Positions 16,510-25,960 are shown, counted from the stretch's first letter. The stretch: DNA of 64,000 nt from Candidatus Geothrix skivensis (GCA_016721195.1 JADKIO010000005.1:618001-682000); one strand, 5' to 3'. Program-made: numbers and translations. Notes: a model not told the origin generated them from the sequence alone.

Positions 16510-17844
16510 TCACTCCAATCCGAAGGTCGAACTCTCCAGCTCCTTTTTCACGAAGGCCATGAACAGGTCGCCGATGGCGCCGTCGATGATCCGGTGGTCG
16601 AAGCCAAGGCTGCTGAACATCATCTGCCGGATGGCGATGAAGTCCGTGCCATCGGGCCCGGTGATGACCACCGGGCGCTTCACGATGGCCCCCACGCCCT
16701 GGATGGCCACCTGGGGCTGGTTGATGATGGGCAGGCCGAAGGTATCGCCATAGACGCCCGGGTTGGTGATGGTGAAAGTGCCGCCGCTGATCTCATCGGG
16801 CTTGAGCTGCTTGCTGCGGGCCCGCTCGGCCAGGTCATTGAGGCTGCGGGCCAGGCCACCCAGGTTCATCATGTCGGCGTTTTTCACCACGGGCACGATG
16901 AGGCCCCAGTCCAGGCTTACGGCGACGCCGAGGTTGATGTCCTGCTTGTAGACGATGGAGTCCCCGTCCACGGAGGCATTGGCCACCGGGTAGGCGCGCA
17001 GGGCCTTGCATGCGGCCATCATCACGAAGGGCATGAAGCTGAGCTTGGTGCCGAACTGGGTCTCGAAGGCCTGCTTGTGCTTGTTGCGGAGCTGGGCCAC
17101 GTGGGTCATGTCGATTTCGAACACGGTGTAGACGTGGGCTGAGGTTCGGCGGCTGGCCACCATGCCCTCGGCGATGATCTTCCGCATGCGGCTCATGGGC
17201 TCGACCTTCACCCGCTCGCCGGCGGCGAAGGCCGGCAGGGCCGGGGTGGGGGGCACGGCCAGGGCGGGCGTGAGTCCCATGGTGGGGGCGGAGGGATCGT
17301 GCACCGTCGGGAGGGCAGGGGCGATGCTGGCCATCGCCGGGACCGCGACGGGGGCCTTGGCCAGGTGAGCTTCCAGGTCTTCCTTCGTGACTCGTCCGGC
17401 CTGGCCCGTACCCTGCACCCGGGCCAGGTCCACCCCGTGCTGCTTGGCCATCTCCCGGACCAGGGGGCTGCTCTTGGTCCTCAGTCGGCCTTCCAGGCTG
17501 TTGTCGTCCTCATCTGCCAAGGGAGCGGGGGACTCGGCAGCCGCGGGCGCCGATGGCGTGGAAGCGGAGGCTGCGGTGGGTGTGCCTGCGCCCGTGGGCT
17601 TCTCGGAAGCGTCCCCGATGCGGGCGACCACGGTGCCCACGGGAACGGTGATGTTCACGTCCACGAGGATCTCCAGCAGGGTGCCGGCGGCGGGCGCGGG
17701 GATTTCGGCATCGACCTTGTCGGTGCTGATCTCGTAGAGGGTGTCGTCCTTGGCGATCAGGTCGCCCACCTGCTTGTGCCACTTCAGGACGGTGGCTTCG
17801 GCAATGCTCTCCCCCATCTGTGGCATGACGACATCAAAGGCCAT
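16510..17844 (-). CDS. Dihydrolipoamide acyltransferase (E2) of a 2-oxoacid dehydrogenase complex
   Basis: Core E2 subunit moving acyl groups from lipoyl-Lys to CoA. Lipoyl domain at residues 1-77 with the lipoylated Lys in STDKVDAE; an Ala/Pro-rich linker; an E3/E1-binding domain (SPLVREMAKQHGVDLARVQGTG) near 130-165; a second Ala/Pro linker; catalytic CAT domain with HRIIDGA (HxxxDG) near the C terminus. Length 444 is normal. Whether the substrate is 2-oxoglutarate, branched-chain oxoacid or pyruvate cannot be fixed; no E1 or E3 gene is nearby. It lies nine bases after gatA on the same strand. Confidence 0.93.
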   Translation of the reverse strand: MAFDVVMPQMGESIAEATVLKWHKQVGDLIAKDDTLYEISTDKVDAEIPAPAAGTLLEILVDVNITVPVGTVVARIGDASEKPTGAGTPTAASASTPSAPAAAESPAPLADEDDNSLEGRLRTKSSPLVREMAKQHGVDLARVQGTGQAGRVTKEDLEAHLAKAPVAVPAMASIAPALPTVHDPSAPTMGLTPALAVPPTPALPAFAAGERVKVEPMSRMRKIIAEGMVASRRTSAHVYTVFEIDMTHVAQLRNKHKQAFETQFGTKLSFMPFVMMAACKALRAYPVANASVDGDSIVYKQDINLGVAVSLDWGLIVPVVKNADMMNLGGLARSLNDLAERARSKQLKPDEISGGTFTITNPGVYGDTFGLPIINQPQVAIQGVGAIVKRPVVITGPDGTDFIAIRQMMFSSLGFDHRIIDGAIGDLFMAFVKKELESSTFGLE

Positions 17845-17853
17845 GGTGTGCTC

Positions 17854-19308
17854 CTAGGCTGGAAGGGGTGGGGTGGCAAGGTGGTGGTGCGTGACCGACT
17901 GGAAGGCGTGGGCGGTCTCCAACAGCATGACATCCGAGAGCGCCGGCCCGATGAGTTGCAGGCCCACGGGCATTCCCGAGCTGAGCCCGACGGGCAGGCT
18001 GAGGCAGGGGATGCCGGCCAGGGGGGCGGTCACCGTGAAGACATCGGCCAGGTACATGGCCATGGGATCCTCGGTCTTCGCCCCGAAGGGAAAGGCCGTG
18101 CCGGCACTGACGGGCGTCGCGAGAAGGTCCACTTCCTCGAAGGCCCGGTCAAAGTCCTGGGTGATCAGGGTCCTGGCCTTCAGCGCCTTCAGGTAGAACG
18201 CATCGTAGTAGCCCCTGGACAGGCAGAAGGTCCCCAGGAGGATGCGGCGCTTGACTTCGTCCCCAAGACCCCGGTCCCGGGTCTCGGCAATCATCTCCGG
18301 CAGCGTCGCGGCTGCCTTCCGGGATCCAAACCGGACCCCATCGAAGCGGCTGAGGTTGCTGGACACTTCACTGGTGCAGAGCAGGTAGTAGGTGTCGATG
18401 GCGTAGCGCGTGTGGGGGAGGCTGACCTCCCGGAACAAGGCCCCCTGGTCCTTCATCACCTGGATGGCCGCCTCCAGGAGGCTTCGGACCCCAGCCTCGA
18501 TCCCTTCCCCGAAATACTCCCGGGGGAGTCCGATCCGAAGGCCCTTGAGGTCCCCGGCCCACAGGCGGTTCAGGCGCTCCCGGTTGGGGAGGTCCACGGT
18601 GGTGCCATCCCTGGGGTCCAGGCCGGCCATCACCCCGAAGGCCAGGGCGATGTCCGCGGCGGACCTGGCGATGGGCCCGACCTGGTCCAGGCTGGAGGCC
18701 ATGGCCGTGAGGCCGAAGCGGCTCAGCACCCCATAGGTGGGCCGCAGGGCGGTCACGTTGCAGAAGCCCGCAGGCAGGCGGACGGAGCCGCCGGTATCGC
18801 TGCCCAGGGCCAGGGGGGCATATCCTGCGGCCACTGCCACCACGGAGCCGCTGCTGCTGCCGCCGGGAACCCGATCGGGGCTCCAGGGATTGCAGGCGGC
18901 CCCAAAGGCGCTGTATTCACCGCTGGAACCCATGGCGAACTCGTCCAGATTGGTCTTGGCGATGGGCACGGCGCCAGCGGCCAGGAGCCGCTCGACCACC
19001 GTGGCACTGTAGGGGGCCCGGTACCCGTCCAGGACTCTGGAGCCGCAGGAGACCTGCAGGCCCGACCAGTGCAGGTTGTCCTTGAGCACGACGGGGAGGC
19101 CGAGGACGGGGGTGCGCTCCCCGGACTGCAGCCGGGCATCCGCCTGGCGGGCAAGTCCGAGGCTCCGGTCCTCATCCATGGCCAGCACCGCGTGCAGCTG
19201 GCCATCCAGCCTGCGGATGCGGTCCAATCCTGCCCGGACGAGGCCCTCGGAGGACAGGTCGCCGGCATCCAGGCCTTCGCGCCAGTCCACCGCCGAGCCT
19301 CCTGCCAT
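17854..19308 (-). CDS. gatA: Asp/Glu-tRNA amidotransferase subunit A
   Basis: Glutaminase/amidase subunit of GatCAB, which converts mischarged Glu-tRNA(Gln) and/or Asp-tRNA(Asn). The Ser-cisSer-Lys triad is visible: Lys in LPVVLKDNL, and Ser in PGGSSSGS and GSDTGGSVR. The 484-residue length equals the family. Start ATG 19308 was chosen because GGAGG lies seven bases upstream; the ORF extends further upstream without homology. gatB and gatC are not in the window. An unrelated amidase-signature hydrolase is possible but the C-terminal blocks (GMPVGLQLIGP, NLSRFDGVRFG) are GatA-like. Confidence 0.93.
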   Translation of the reverse strand: MAGGSAVDWREGLDAGDLSSEGLVRAGLDRIRRLDGQLHAVLAMDEDRSLGLARQADARLQSGERTPVLGLPVVLKDNLHWSGLQVSCGSRVLDGYRAPYSATVVERLLAAGAVPIAKTNLDEFAMGSSGEYSAFGAACNPWSPDRVPGGSSSGSVVAVAAGYAPLALGSDTGGSVRLPAGFCNVTALRPTYGVLSRFGLTAMASSLDQVGPIARSAADIALAFGVMAGLDPRDGTTVDLPNRERLNRLWAGDLKGLRIGLPREYFGEGIEAGVRSLLEAAIQVMKDQGALFREVSLPHTRYAIDTYYLLCTSEVSSNLSRFDGVRFGSRKAAATLPEMIAETRDRGLGDEVKRRILLGTFCLSRGYYDAFYLKALKARTLITQDFDRAFEEVDLLATPVSAGTAFPFGAKTEDPMAMYLADVFTVTAPLAGIPCLSLPVGLSSGMPVGLQLIGPALSDVMLLETAHAFQSVTHHHLATPPLPA

Positions 19309-19499
19309 GCCTTCGCCTCCGGAACCTTCTACTGTGCCATCTAGCCTGATCCTCTTCCAGTCCGGGTGGAGGGATCCGGCTGGGACTCCGAGGGGGGGAA
19401 TCATCCCCGGGCCTAAGCGTGGCAACTGCACTCTGGCTGGAAATAGGCTACCATCCACTGCTCAAGCTATGTCCTTCCATCCTCTTTGATGCGTCGGTC

Positions 19500-20264
19500 A
19501 TGGAACCATCCTGGAACCTCATGAACCCATTCAATGTGCTCGAAATCCCCTCGGACGCCTCACCCGAGGACATCAAGGCCGCCTATCACAGGCTCGCCAA
19601 GCGATGGCATCCGGACCGGTTCTCTGGTGTGGAGAAGGAGGAGGCGGAGCTGAGGTTCCGCGAACTGGCGGAAGCGTTCAGTCTGCTGAAGGACCCGGTC
19701 AAGCGTCAGGCGCTGCAACAGCAGCTGCCCAAACCGCAGGCAGCCCTCCAGAAGGAACCGGAATCCGCCCTTGAAAGGACACCGGAGGACTGGGCGGCCA
19801 TGGCGAAGGTGGCCTTCGAAGAGGGCAAGATCGATCAGGCCCGCGCACTCATCCACTACGCCATCCGGCTCGATGAAGAAAAGGCAGGCTACCACTCGCT
19901 GCTGGCGGCCATTCTCGAGCGGGAGGGCGGTGATCTGCGTGCGGTGGTGAAGGCCCTTGAGACGGCTGTGAGGCTGGCCCCGCGCGATGTGGACAGCCAC
20001 GTCCGTCTGGCGGGCCATTTCCAGACCCTGGGTCTGGCTGCCCGGGCCCAGCGTCACCTTCAACTGGCCCAGGAAATCTCCCCCAACCATCCCAAACTTC
20101 GGGCCTTTGCCGCCAAGGCCGCGAAGGCCGCCAAGGCCTCGAGTGGACCCAAGGGGTTGAAGGGCCAAGCTCTGCCGATGGGGAAAGGGAAGACCTCCGG
20201 GCCGCCGATGGGTCTCCTGGATCAACTGAAGGACCTGTGGGGCCGATTGACGGGAAAGGGTTGA
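19500..20264 (+). CDS. DnaJ-domain protein with TPR repeats
   Basis: Co-chaperone-like protein. A J domain covers the first ~70 residues with the HPD tripeptide intact in KRWHPDRF, then a linker and about three TPR-like helical pairs (WAAMAKVAFEEGKIDQAR, GYHSLLAAILEREGG, VDSHVRLAGHFQTLGLAARA). The C terminus is Lys/Gly-rich (FAAKAAKAAKASSGPK). It lacks the Gly/Phe and zinc domains of true DnaJ. Start uncertain: ATG 19500 or ATG 19521, neither with a clear ribosome site. TACCAT at 19449-19454 may be a -10. Two bases separate it from the PP2C gene, and this pair leads into the pilus operon. Confidence 0.82.
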   Translation: MEPSWNLMNPFNVLEIPSDASPEDIKAAYHRLAKRWHPDRFSGVEKEEAELRFRELAEAFSLLKDPVKRQALQQQLPKPQAALQKEPESALERTPEDWAAMAKVAFEEGKIDQARALIHYAIRLDEEKAGYHSLLAAILEREGGDLRAVVKALETAVRLAPRDVDSHVRLAGHFQTLGLAARAQRHLQLAQEISPNHPKLRAFAAKAAKAAKASSGPKGLKGQALPMGKGKTSGPPMGLLDQLKDLWGRLTGKG

Positions 20265-20266
20265 TC

Positions 20267-21034
20267 ATGGGGATCCGTGCGGCGGGCAGCACCGATGTGG
20301 GTTGTGTTCGAAAACACAACGAAGACAGCCTCCTAGCGGATGCCGACCTGGGCCTCTTCGTCGTGGCGGATGGTCTGGGTGGCCATGCGGCCGGAGAAGT
20401 CGCCAGCCGGATCGTGGTGGAGACCATGGCACGGTTCGTGAGCCATACCCTCGAGCAGGATCGCACTTGGCCTGTGGAATATGATCCTGCCCTCTCCTAC
20501 GACGGGAACCGGCTCAAGGTGGCGGTGCTGCTTTCCGATCAGGCCATTGCAGAGGACATCCGGCGCAACCCTGAACGGGAAACCATGGGCTCCACCGTGG
20601 TTGCATCCCTCCTCCACGGGCCTAAGGTCACGCTGGTCCATGTGGGGGACAGCCGGGCCTACATCCTCGGGCCCGAAGGCATCCGTCAGGTCACCAGGGA
20701 CCACAGCTGGGTCGCCGAGCAGGTGGCCAATGGGATCCTGACCGCTTCGGAGGCGAGGGTGCACCCCTTCCGGAATGTCATCACCCAGGCCCTCGGGAAC
20801 GGGGGAGACCTTGAAATCGAGGTCCAGAACCTGGAGCTCTTGCATTCGGAGCGACTTTTGCTTTGCTCTGATGGCCTGTCAGGAATGATCGGCGACAAAC
20901 AGATCTGGGACATTGTGGATCAGGCAGAAACTCTTCAAGGTGCTGTGGATTCATTAATAACCACGGCAAGGGAACACGGGGGAGAGGACAATATCACGGT
21001 CATCCTGGTGGAGTGGGAATCAGAAGACTCGTGA
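20267..21034 (+). CDS. PP2C-family serine/threonine phosphatase
   Basis: Stp-type Mn/Mg-dependent protein phosphatase, 255 residues, cytosolic. Motifs in order: RKHNEDSLL, VVADGLGGHAAGEVAS (metal Asp and Gly), TMGSTVVASLL, HVGDSRAYIL, CSDGLSGMI, GGEDNITVILV. Start ATG 20267 follows GGGAAAGGG, inside an ORF that extends upstream. No Ser/Thr kinase gene is in the window, so its partner is unknown. Position right after the DnaJ-TPR gene and before pilM suggests, without proof, a role in pilus or envelope control. Confidence 0.93.
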   Translation: MGIRAAGSTDVGCVRKHNEDSLLADADLGLFVVADGLGGHAAGEVASRIVVETMARFVSHTLEQDRTWPVEYDPALSYDGNRLKVAVLLSDQAIAEDIRRNPERETMGSTVVASLLHGPKVTLVHVGDSRAYILGPEGIRQVTRDHSWVAEQVANGILTASEARVHPFRNVITQALGNGGDLEIEVQNLELLHSERLLLCSDGLSGMIGDKQIWDIVDQAETLQGAVDSLITTAREHGGEDNITVILVEWESEDS

Positions 21035-21114
21035 CGCAAGCAATAGTTAACCTTGACCTAATCCATTCAAGCGGTAATCTTTCCATTATCTAATTTCTCC
21101 AAGCGAGGCATCCG
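21035..21114 (+). promoter_or_regulatory. AT-rich spacer upstream of pilM, possible promoter
   Basis: 80 bases much richer in A/T than the surroundings. TTGACC at 21053-21058 is a good -35; a poor -10 (TAATCT, 21075-21080) follows at 16 bases, and TCTAAT (21089-21094) is a better hexamer but too far. It probably carries the pil operon promoter; exact start unresolved. Confidence 0.4.
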
Positions 21115-22197
21115 GTGGGTCTTTTCGGAAGCAAAACCAAAAGTCTTGTCGGCTTGGATATTGGTTCCAGTTCCGTGAAAGTCTGTGAACTCCAGCAGAT
21201 GGGAAAGGGAAGCAACATCCACTACCGACTGCAGAAACTGGGGCAAGTGGCTCTTCCCGCAGATGCCATCGTCGACGGGGACATCATGGATAGCAACGCT
21301 GTCGCGTCTGCTATCCGCCAGGTCCTCGCAGAACAGAAGATCAAAGCCAAGGAAGTGGCCATCTCCGTGTCGGGCCAGCAGGTGATGGTCAAAAAAGTGA
21401 CATTTCCTCTGATGAGCCCAGCGGAGCTGGCCGAGTCCGTCCGGTGGGAGGCCGAAAGCTTCTTCCCGGCTGGTCAGGGGCTGGATTCCTATGCCCTCGA
21501 CTATTATCTCATCGAGGAGCGGGCGGCCGAAGGGAACATGGACGTGGTCCTGGTCGCCTGCCGCAAGGACAAGTTGGAAGCCTATGTCAGCTGCGTGGCC
21601 CAGGCCGGTTGCAGCCCGAAGGTCGTGGACGTCGACGTGTTTGCCGTCCAGAATGCATATGAAATCAACACTTCAGGTGGCAGCCGTGATGAGGTCGTCG
21701 CCTTGGTGAACATGGGTGCCACCTTTACCAACCTCACCATGATGGTCGGCGGCAAGTCCGTGTTCTGGCGTGACATGGCCTGGGGAAGCGGTCGGTATTC
21801 CGAAAAACTCATGGAAGACTGGGGTGTCTCCCGGGAGGCTGCTGAGCATCTCAAGCGGAATCAGGCCTCTGAGGGCCGCGAACCCGAAGAGATCCAGCCC
21901 TCCATCAATGCGGTTTCCGATGCGTTCGCGGACGAACTCACCCGAACCCTGGATTTCTTCAAGAGCAGCTTCAAGGTGGATCGCCTGGACCGTGTGCTGG
22001 TTTGTGGCGGTGGATCCATGATCCAGGGCCTTCTGGACGTGCTTGGCGATCGGCTCCGGGTTTCCGTGGACCGGTTCAATCCCTTCCAGCTCATCGAAGT
22101 CGATGGCCGTACCGAGGATCCTGTCACCGTCCGTGAAATAGGCGGCGGCGCGGCAGTCGTCGTCGGCCTGGCCATGCGCCAAGTGGGGGACCGATGA
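21115..22197 (+). CDS. pilM: Type IV pilus assembly protein PilM
   Basis: Actin-like cytoplasmic ATPase of the pilus alignment complex; binds the N-terminal tail of PilN. N-terminal phosphate-binding block LVGLDIGSSSVKVCEL and VALVNMGATFTNLTMM, plus CGGGSMIQGL near the C terminus, mark the FtsA/PilM fold. Length 360 is typical. The start is GTG with GCGAGG upstream. Its TGA overlaps the ATG of pilN by four bases. Confidence 0.95.
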   Translation: MGLFGSKTKSLVGLDIGSSSVKVCELQQMGKGSNIHYRLQKLGQVALPADAIVDGDIMDSNAVASAIRQVLAEQKIKAKEVAISVSGQQVMVKKVTFPLMSPAELAESVRWEAESFFPAGQGLDSYALDYYLIEERAAEGNMDVVLVACRKDKLEAYVSCVAQAGCSPKVVDVDVFAVQNAYEINTSGGSRDEVVALVNMGATFTNLTMMVGGKSVFWRDMAWGSGRYSEKLMEDWGVSREAAEHLKRNQASEGREPEEIQPSINAVSDAFADELTRTLDFFKSSFKVDRLDRVLVCGGGSMIQGLLDVLGDRLRVSVDRFNPFQLIEVDGRTEDPVTVREIGGGAAVVVGLAMRQVGDR

Positions 22198-22793
22198 TCA
22201 AGATCAACCTCCTCGGGGATGCGCTGGCCCAGGCTGGTGCGAAGAAAGGCGGGGACAAAGGCTCGGCCGAACCCGTCCAGGTCTATACAGGCGAGGGCGG
22301 AAGCCGCTCCAGCCTCCCCATTGCGGGGGTGGTGGTGGGCTTCGTCCTGGCGGCCTTCGGCGGCGTCTATTACCTCTGGCTGAACAGTGAGTTCACCAAG
22401 GAAGAAAAGAAGCAGGCCGAACTGGAGCGGGATAAAAAGCAGTACGAACCCTTCATCGCCCTGGAGAAGAAGTTCCGGGACAAGAAGGAGGCCCTCCAGA
22501 AGAAGGAAGAGGTGATGACCACCCTCAAGCGCCAGCAGGCCTTGCCGGTGCATTTCCTCGAAGAACTGGCAAACAGCCTGCCCGATGACGTCTGGTTCAA
22601 GAGGATCGCCCAGAAGGGCATGTCCATCACCATTGAAGGCGAGGGCCGGAACTTCGAAGCCATCAATGCCTTCTACGGCAACCTGCAGTCCCGGACCCGG
22701 TGGTTCAAGAAGATCAACTATCCCGGCGCAAAAAGGAGCACCAGCGGCTCCTTCGAATTCACCATCACCTTCGAACTCCAGAACGCCGTCTGA
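22194..22793 (+). CDS. pilN: Type IV pilus assembly protein PilN
   Basis: Inner-membrane alignment protein linking PilM to PilO. The N terminus MIKINLLG is the conserved PilM-docking motif. One membrane segment lies at about residues 45-63 (GVVVGFVLAAFGGVYYLWL), followed by a Lys/Glu-rich coiled coil and a ferredoxin-like C-terminal part. A ~40-residue charged stretch (GAKKGGDKGSAEP) between the motif and membrane segment is longer than in Pseudomonas PilN. Length 199. Confidence 0.93.
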   Translation: MIKINLLGDALAQAGAKKGGDKGSAEPVQVYTGEGGSRSSLPIAGVVVGFVLAAFGGVYYLWLNSEFTKEEKKQAELERDKKQYEPFIALEKKFRDKKEALQKKEEVMTTLKRQQALPVHFLEELANSLPDDVWFKRIAQKGMSITIEGEGRNFEAINAFYGNLQSRTRWFKKINYPGAKRSTSGSFEFTITFELQNAV

Positions 22794-22801
22794 GGTAGGC
22801 C

Positions 22802-23410
22802 ATGAACCCTCAACTTCAGAAACAGATTGGTGTGGGCGCGCTGGTGGGCATCGTCCTGGCTGGACTGGTCTACTTCCTGCTCGGCGGCAAGCGGACCGAC
22901 CTGGAGGCCCTCAAGGCGGGCAACAAGACCCTGCAGGCGGAAGTGGATAAAGGCAAGCTTCTGAAGGCCAGCTATGAAAAGCTGCGGGAAGAAGTGGCCA
23001 AGCAGGACAAGCGGATCGAAGAACTGATCAAGATCATGCCTTCTGAGACCGACTACGGCGAGATCCCCTACCGGATCAAGAAGATCGCCGATGATGCGGG
23101 CATCGACCAGGTGTCGTTCTCGCTCAAGCCGGAGAGAAAGGACACCTACTACACCGAAAAACCCGTGGAGTTCGAATTCCGAGTGGGGTTCCACTCCTTC
23201 GGTCAGTTCGCCTCGCTGGTGTCCGGGTACGACAAGATCATCAATGTCTCGAACATCGAATTCATCCGGAGGACCGACAACCGAAGCGTCTATCCGGCTT
23301 CGGTCAAGTGCAACATCAGCGCATTCGTCTACAATCCCGAGCCTCCTCCGGCTGAACCCGTGAAGAAGCCGGTCGCCGCCGCCCCCAAGGCGAGCGCCAA
23401 AGAGGATTGA
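22802..23410 (+). CDS. pilO: Type IV pilus assembly protein PilO
   Basis: Partner of PilN in the inner-membrane platform. Short cytoplasmic N terminus, one membrane segment (residues about 10-28, VGALVGIVLAGLVYFLLGG), coiled coil, then the periplasmic ferredoxin-like domain (FRVGFHSFGQFASLVSGYD). The C terminus is an Ala/Pro/Lys tail. Order pilM-N-O-P-Q and 202-residue length support the call. Confidence 0.93.
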   Translation: MNPQLQKQIGVGALVGIVLAGLVYFLLGGKRTDLEALKAGNKTLQAEVDKGKLLKASYEKLREEVAKQDKRIEELIKIMPSETDYGEIPYRIKKIADDAGIDQVSFSLKPERKDTYYTEKPVEFEFRVGFHSFGQFASLVSGYDKIINVSNIEFIRRTDNRSVYPASVKCNISAFVYNPEPPPAEPVKKPVAAAPKASAKED

Positions 23411-23420
23411 GGTCTCACCC

Positions 23421-23870
23421 ATGATTCGATTGCTCATACCAACCATCTTGTCTTCAGGACTGGTGCTCTGCGCTCAGGCACCTGCCGATGCCGCACCGTC
23501 CCCTGCTGCCGCCCCTCCGCCGGTGGTGGCCGAGGACGTGGCCATCATCAAGGCAACCCCCTACAAGCCCACCATCCGGCGGGATCCCTTCTCGGCTCCC
23601 CGGGATGAGCGGCCCGCCGACGCCATGGACATTCTTGACGATATTGCCGTAAAAGGCATGATCAAGAAGGATGGCAAGAATTTCGCAATTGTGTCCGACA
23701 GCCGCGGGAATGTCCGCTGGCTTCCTGTCGGGCACCGGTTCAAGGATGCAGAGATTACGGCCATTACCGATAAGGCAGTGACGTTCCACCAGTGGGAAAT
23801 GAATACCACCAACCGTTCCATTTTTCGAACCATCACGAAGACGTTCAAGCGTGAGGAGGGTAAACGATGA
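23421..23870 (+). CDS. pilP: Type IV pilus protein PilP
   Basis: Periplasmic link between PilNO and the PilQ secretin. An export signal is present (MIRLLIPTILSSGLVLCAQA), but the Cys lies in LVLC, not a standard lipobox, so lipidation as in Pseudomonas PilP is uncertain. The conserved TIRRDPFSAP block is followed by the small beta domain (VKGMIKKDGKNFAIV, LPVGHRFKDAEIT). Length 149 is slightly short. Its stop overlaps pilQ by four bases. Confidence 0.9.
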   Translation: MIRLLIPTILSSGLVLCAQAPADAAPSPAAAPPPVVAEDVAIIKATPYKPTIRRDPFSAPRDERPADAMDILDDIAVKGMIKKDGKNFAIVSDSRGNVRWLPVGHRFKDAEITAITDKAVTFHQWEMNTTNRSIFRTITKTFKREEGKR

Positions 23871-25897
23871 ATGCTCGCCTGAGTTCCTTGCTGGTCGCAG
23901 GGGGCGTGGTCCTGGCGGGGATCCACACGGGGTCCCTCCACGCGTCTCCGGCCTCGGAGAAAGTCCAGAAGGCCACCTTGGTTTCCACATCCATGGAAGC
24001 TGCCGGTCCCGGGGTGAAGGTGTTCCTTCACGTGCCAGGGATGACCACCCAGCCCAGGGTGCAGGTGATGTCCGACCCCCATCGGGTGGTCGTTGACCTG
24101 CCCGGCGTGGACCGCGGCCTTGCGGTTACCCGCAAGGAACTCTCCCTGCTGGCGCACCCCCTCATCCTCAAGACCCGTCTGGCCCAGTTTGCCGCCGAGC
24201 CCAAACCGGTGACCCGGCTGGTGCTGGAGGTCCTGCCGGGCACCCAGGTCGTGGTGGCCTCCCACGCGGACGGCATCCAGTTGCTGCTGACTCCCGGGGA
24301 AGGCCGAGTCCAGGCCCGCCTGGAAGCTGCCTCACCCACCCAGATGCTTCCCTCCGGGCCTTCGATCGAAATCGCCACCAGGCCCGTAGCGGCCCCGAGT
24401 GTCGCTCCTGCCGAGACAGTCCCCATGATGGCCAAGGCAGTCAAGCCATTGTCCGTCCTCCCGGCTGTCGGGTCCTCCTTCCAGTCCCTGCCCCAGCTGG
24501 CCGTGGCCACCGCCATGCCGGTGGCCAGCCCGGATGTGGTGCAGGCACCCGAACCGGAAAAGCCCCAGGTCCAGGCGCAGAACCGCACCGTCGGTCGGAC
24601 CCTCGGCGAAGGCCAGACAAGGTACTCTGGCTCCAAGATCACCATCGACCTCCAGAACACGGAAATCCGGGATTTCCTCAGGATCCTGGCCGACACCGGG
24701 AAGCTGAACCTGGTGATGGACCCCGACGTGCAGGGCAACTTTGGATTCAAGTTCACTGACACGCCCTGGGATCAGGTTCTTGACGTGGTCCTGAAGAATG
24801 CAGGGCTCGGCAAGGAAATCCAGAATGGCGTGCTGCGGGTCGCCAAGGTCGACAAGCTCCAGAAGGAAGAAGAGGAGCGGAAGCGACTGGAGGAGACCAA
24901 GGCCCTGGCGGGCCAGCTCCAGACCATCACTCGGCCTCTTTCCTATGCCAAGGTGTCGGACGTCCAGAAGATCCTCAAGGACATGCTCACCAAGCGCGGC
25001 TCCGCCATCCTGGATGACCGCACCAACACCCTGATCATCACCGACCTGCCCCGGAACCTCACGGTCATCGACGATCTGCTGCAGACGCTGGACGTGCAGA
25101 TCCAGCAGGTGCAGATCGAGGCCCGCGTGGTGGAGGCCAACAAGAACTGGCAGCGCGAGTTCGGCGTGAAATGGCCCCAGCAGAACAGCGGGACCGCCGC
25201 GATCACAAGTGGTGGAGGCACCTCTACCACGACGCCTTGGGTCGGCAGTTCCTCGCCCTTCTGGAATGGCGCCACCGGATTCGTTCGCCCGGCCTCTGGC
25301 CAGCAGGTTGCGACGGCATGGGGTGCCAACAATGGCATTGCCAACCCCGCCGGCGAGTTGTGGCTGTCCTTCCTCAGCAACCGCTTCAGCATCAACGCGG
25401 TCCTGCAGGCCATGGAAAGCGAAGGCACCCTCAAGATCGTGTCCTCGCCCAAGGTCGTCACCCAGAACAACAAGAAGGCCACCATCCTCAGCGGCTCCAA
25501 GATCCCCTATCCCACCCAGCAGGGCGGGGCCCAGGGCGGTGCGATCACCGTCGCCTTCATTGACGCCAACCTTCAGCTGGATGTGACCCCGCAGATCACC
25601 AGCGAAGGCACCATCATCATGGATCTGAAGGTGGAGAAGGCCGAAGCTGACTTCACTCGGACCGTGAACGGCACCCCCACCATCACCCGCAAGTCCATCG
25701 AGACCCAAGTTCTTGTTCGGGATGGCGGCACCGCCGTGCTGGGCGGCGTCTACGTCACCAACTCCACCATCGGCAGCACGGGTGTTCCCTTCCTTTCCAA
25801 GATCCCCCTGCTCGGGTTCCTATTCCGCAACAACACCAAACAGGAGCAGAACGCCGAACTGCTGATCTTCATCACGCCGCGGATCCTGCGCCAATAA
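23867..25897 (+). CDS. pilQ: Type IV pilus secretin PilQ
   Basis: Outer-membrane channel for the pilus. Signal peptide at residues 1-28; one AMIN domain (peptidoglycan binding) at about 40-150; an Ala/Pro/Val-rich linker; STN/N0 domain (SKITIDLQNTEIRDFLRIL) at about 262-330; N1 domain; secretin barrel from about 480 with VPFLSKIPLLGFLFRNN and the ending ELLIFITPRIL. A Gly/Ser/Thr-rich insert (about residues 440-500) interrupts the barrel entry. Length 676 matches family. One AMIN domain instead of two. Confidence 0.95.
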   Translation: MNARLSSLLVAGGVVLAGIHTGSLHASPASEKVQKATLVSTSMEAAGPGVKVFLHVPGMTTQPRVQVMSDPHRVVVDLPGVDRGLAVTRKELSLLAHPLILKTRLAQFAAEPKPVTRLVLEVLPGTQVVVASHADGIQLLLTPGEGRVQARLEAASPTQMLPSGPSIEIATRPVAAPSVAPAETVPMMAKAVKPLSVLPAVGSSFQSLPQLAVATAMPVASPDVVQAPEPEKPQVQAQNRTVGRTLGEGQTRYSGSKITIDLQNTEIRDFLRILADTGKLNLVMDPDVQGNFGFKFTDTPWDQVLDVVLKNAGLGKEIQNGVLRVAKVDKLQKEEEERKRLEETKALAGQLQTITRPLSYAKVSDVQKILKDMLTKRGSAILDDRTNTLIITDLPRNLTVIDDLLQTLDVQIQQVQIEARVVEANKNWQREFGVKWPQQNSGTAAITSGGGTSTTTPWVGSSSPFWNGATGFVRPASGQQVATAWGANNGIANPAGELWLSFLSNRFSINAVLQAMESEGTLKIVSSPKVVTQNNKKATILSGSKIPYPTQQGGAQGGAITVAFIDANLQLDVTPQITSEGTIIMDLKVEKAEADFTRTVNGTPTITRKSIETQVLVRDGGTAVLGGVYVTNSTIGSTGVPFLSKIPLLGFLFRNNTKQEQNAELLIFITPRILRQ

Positions 25898-25912
25898 CCC
25901 GCGTGCTTTCCA

Positions 25913-25942
25913 CGAAAACGGCCCCGATCGGGGCCGTTTTCG
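25913..25942. terminator. Bidirectional terminator after pilQ
   Basis: Perfect 13-bp stem CGAAAACGGCCCC / GGGGCCGTTTTCG with loop GATC. The arms themselves supply A and T runs on either strand, fitting its location between pilQ (plus) and a converging small gene (minus). Confidence 0.85.
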
Positions 25943-25960
25943 GTTCCAGTGGCCGAGGAT

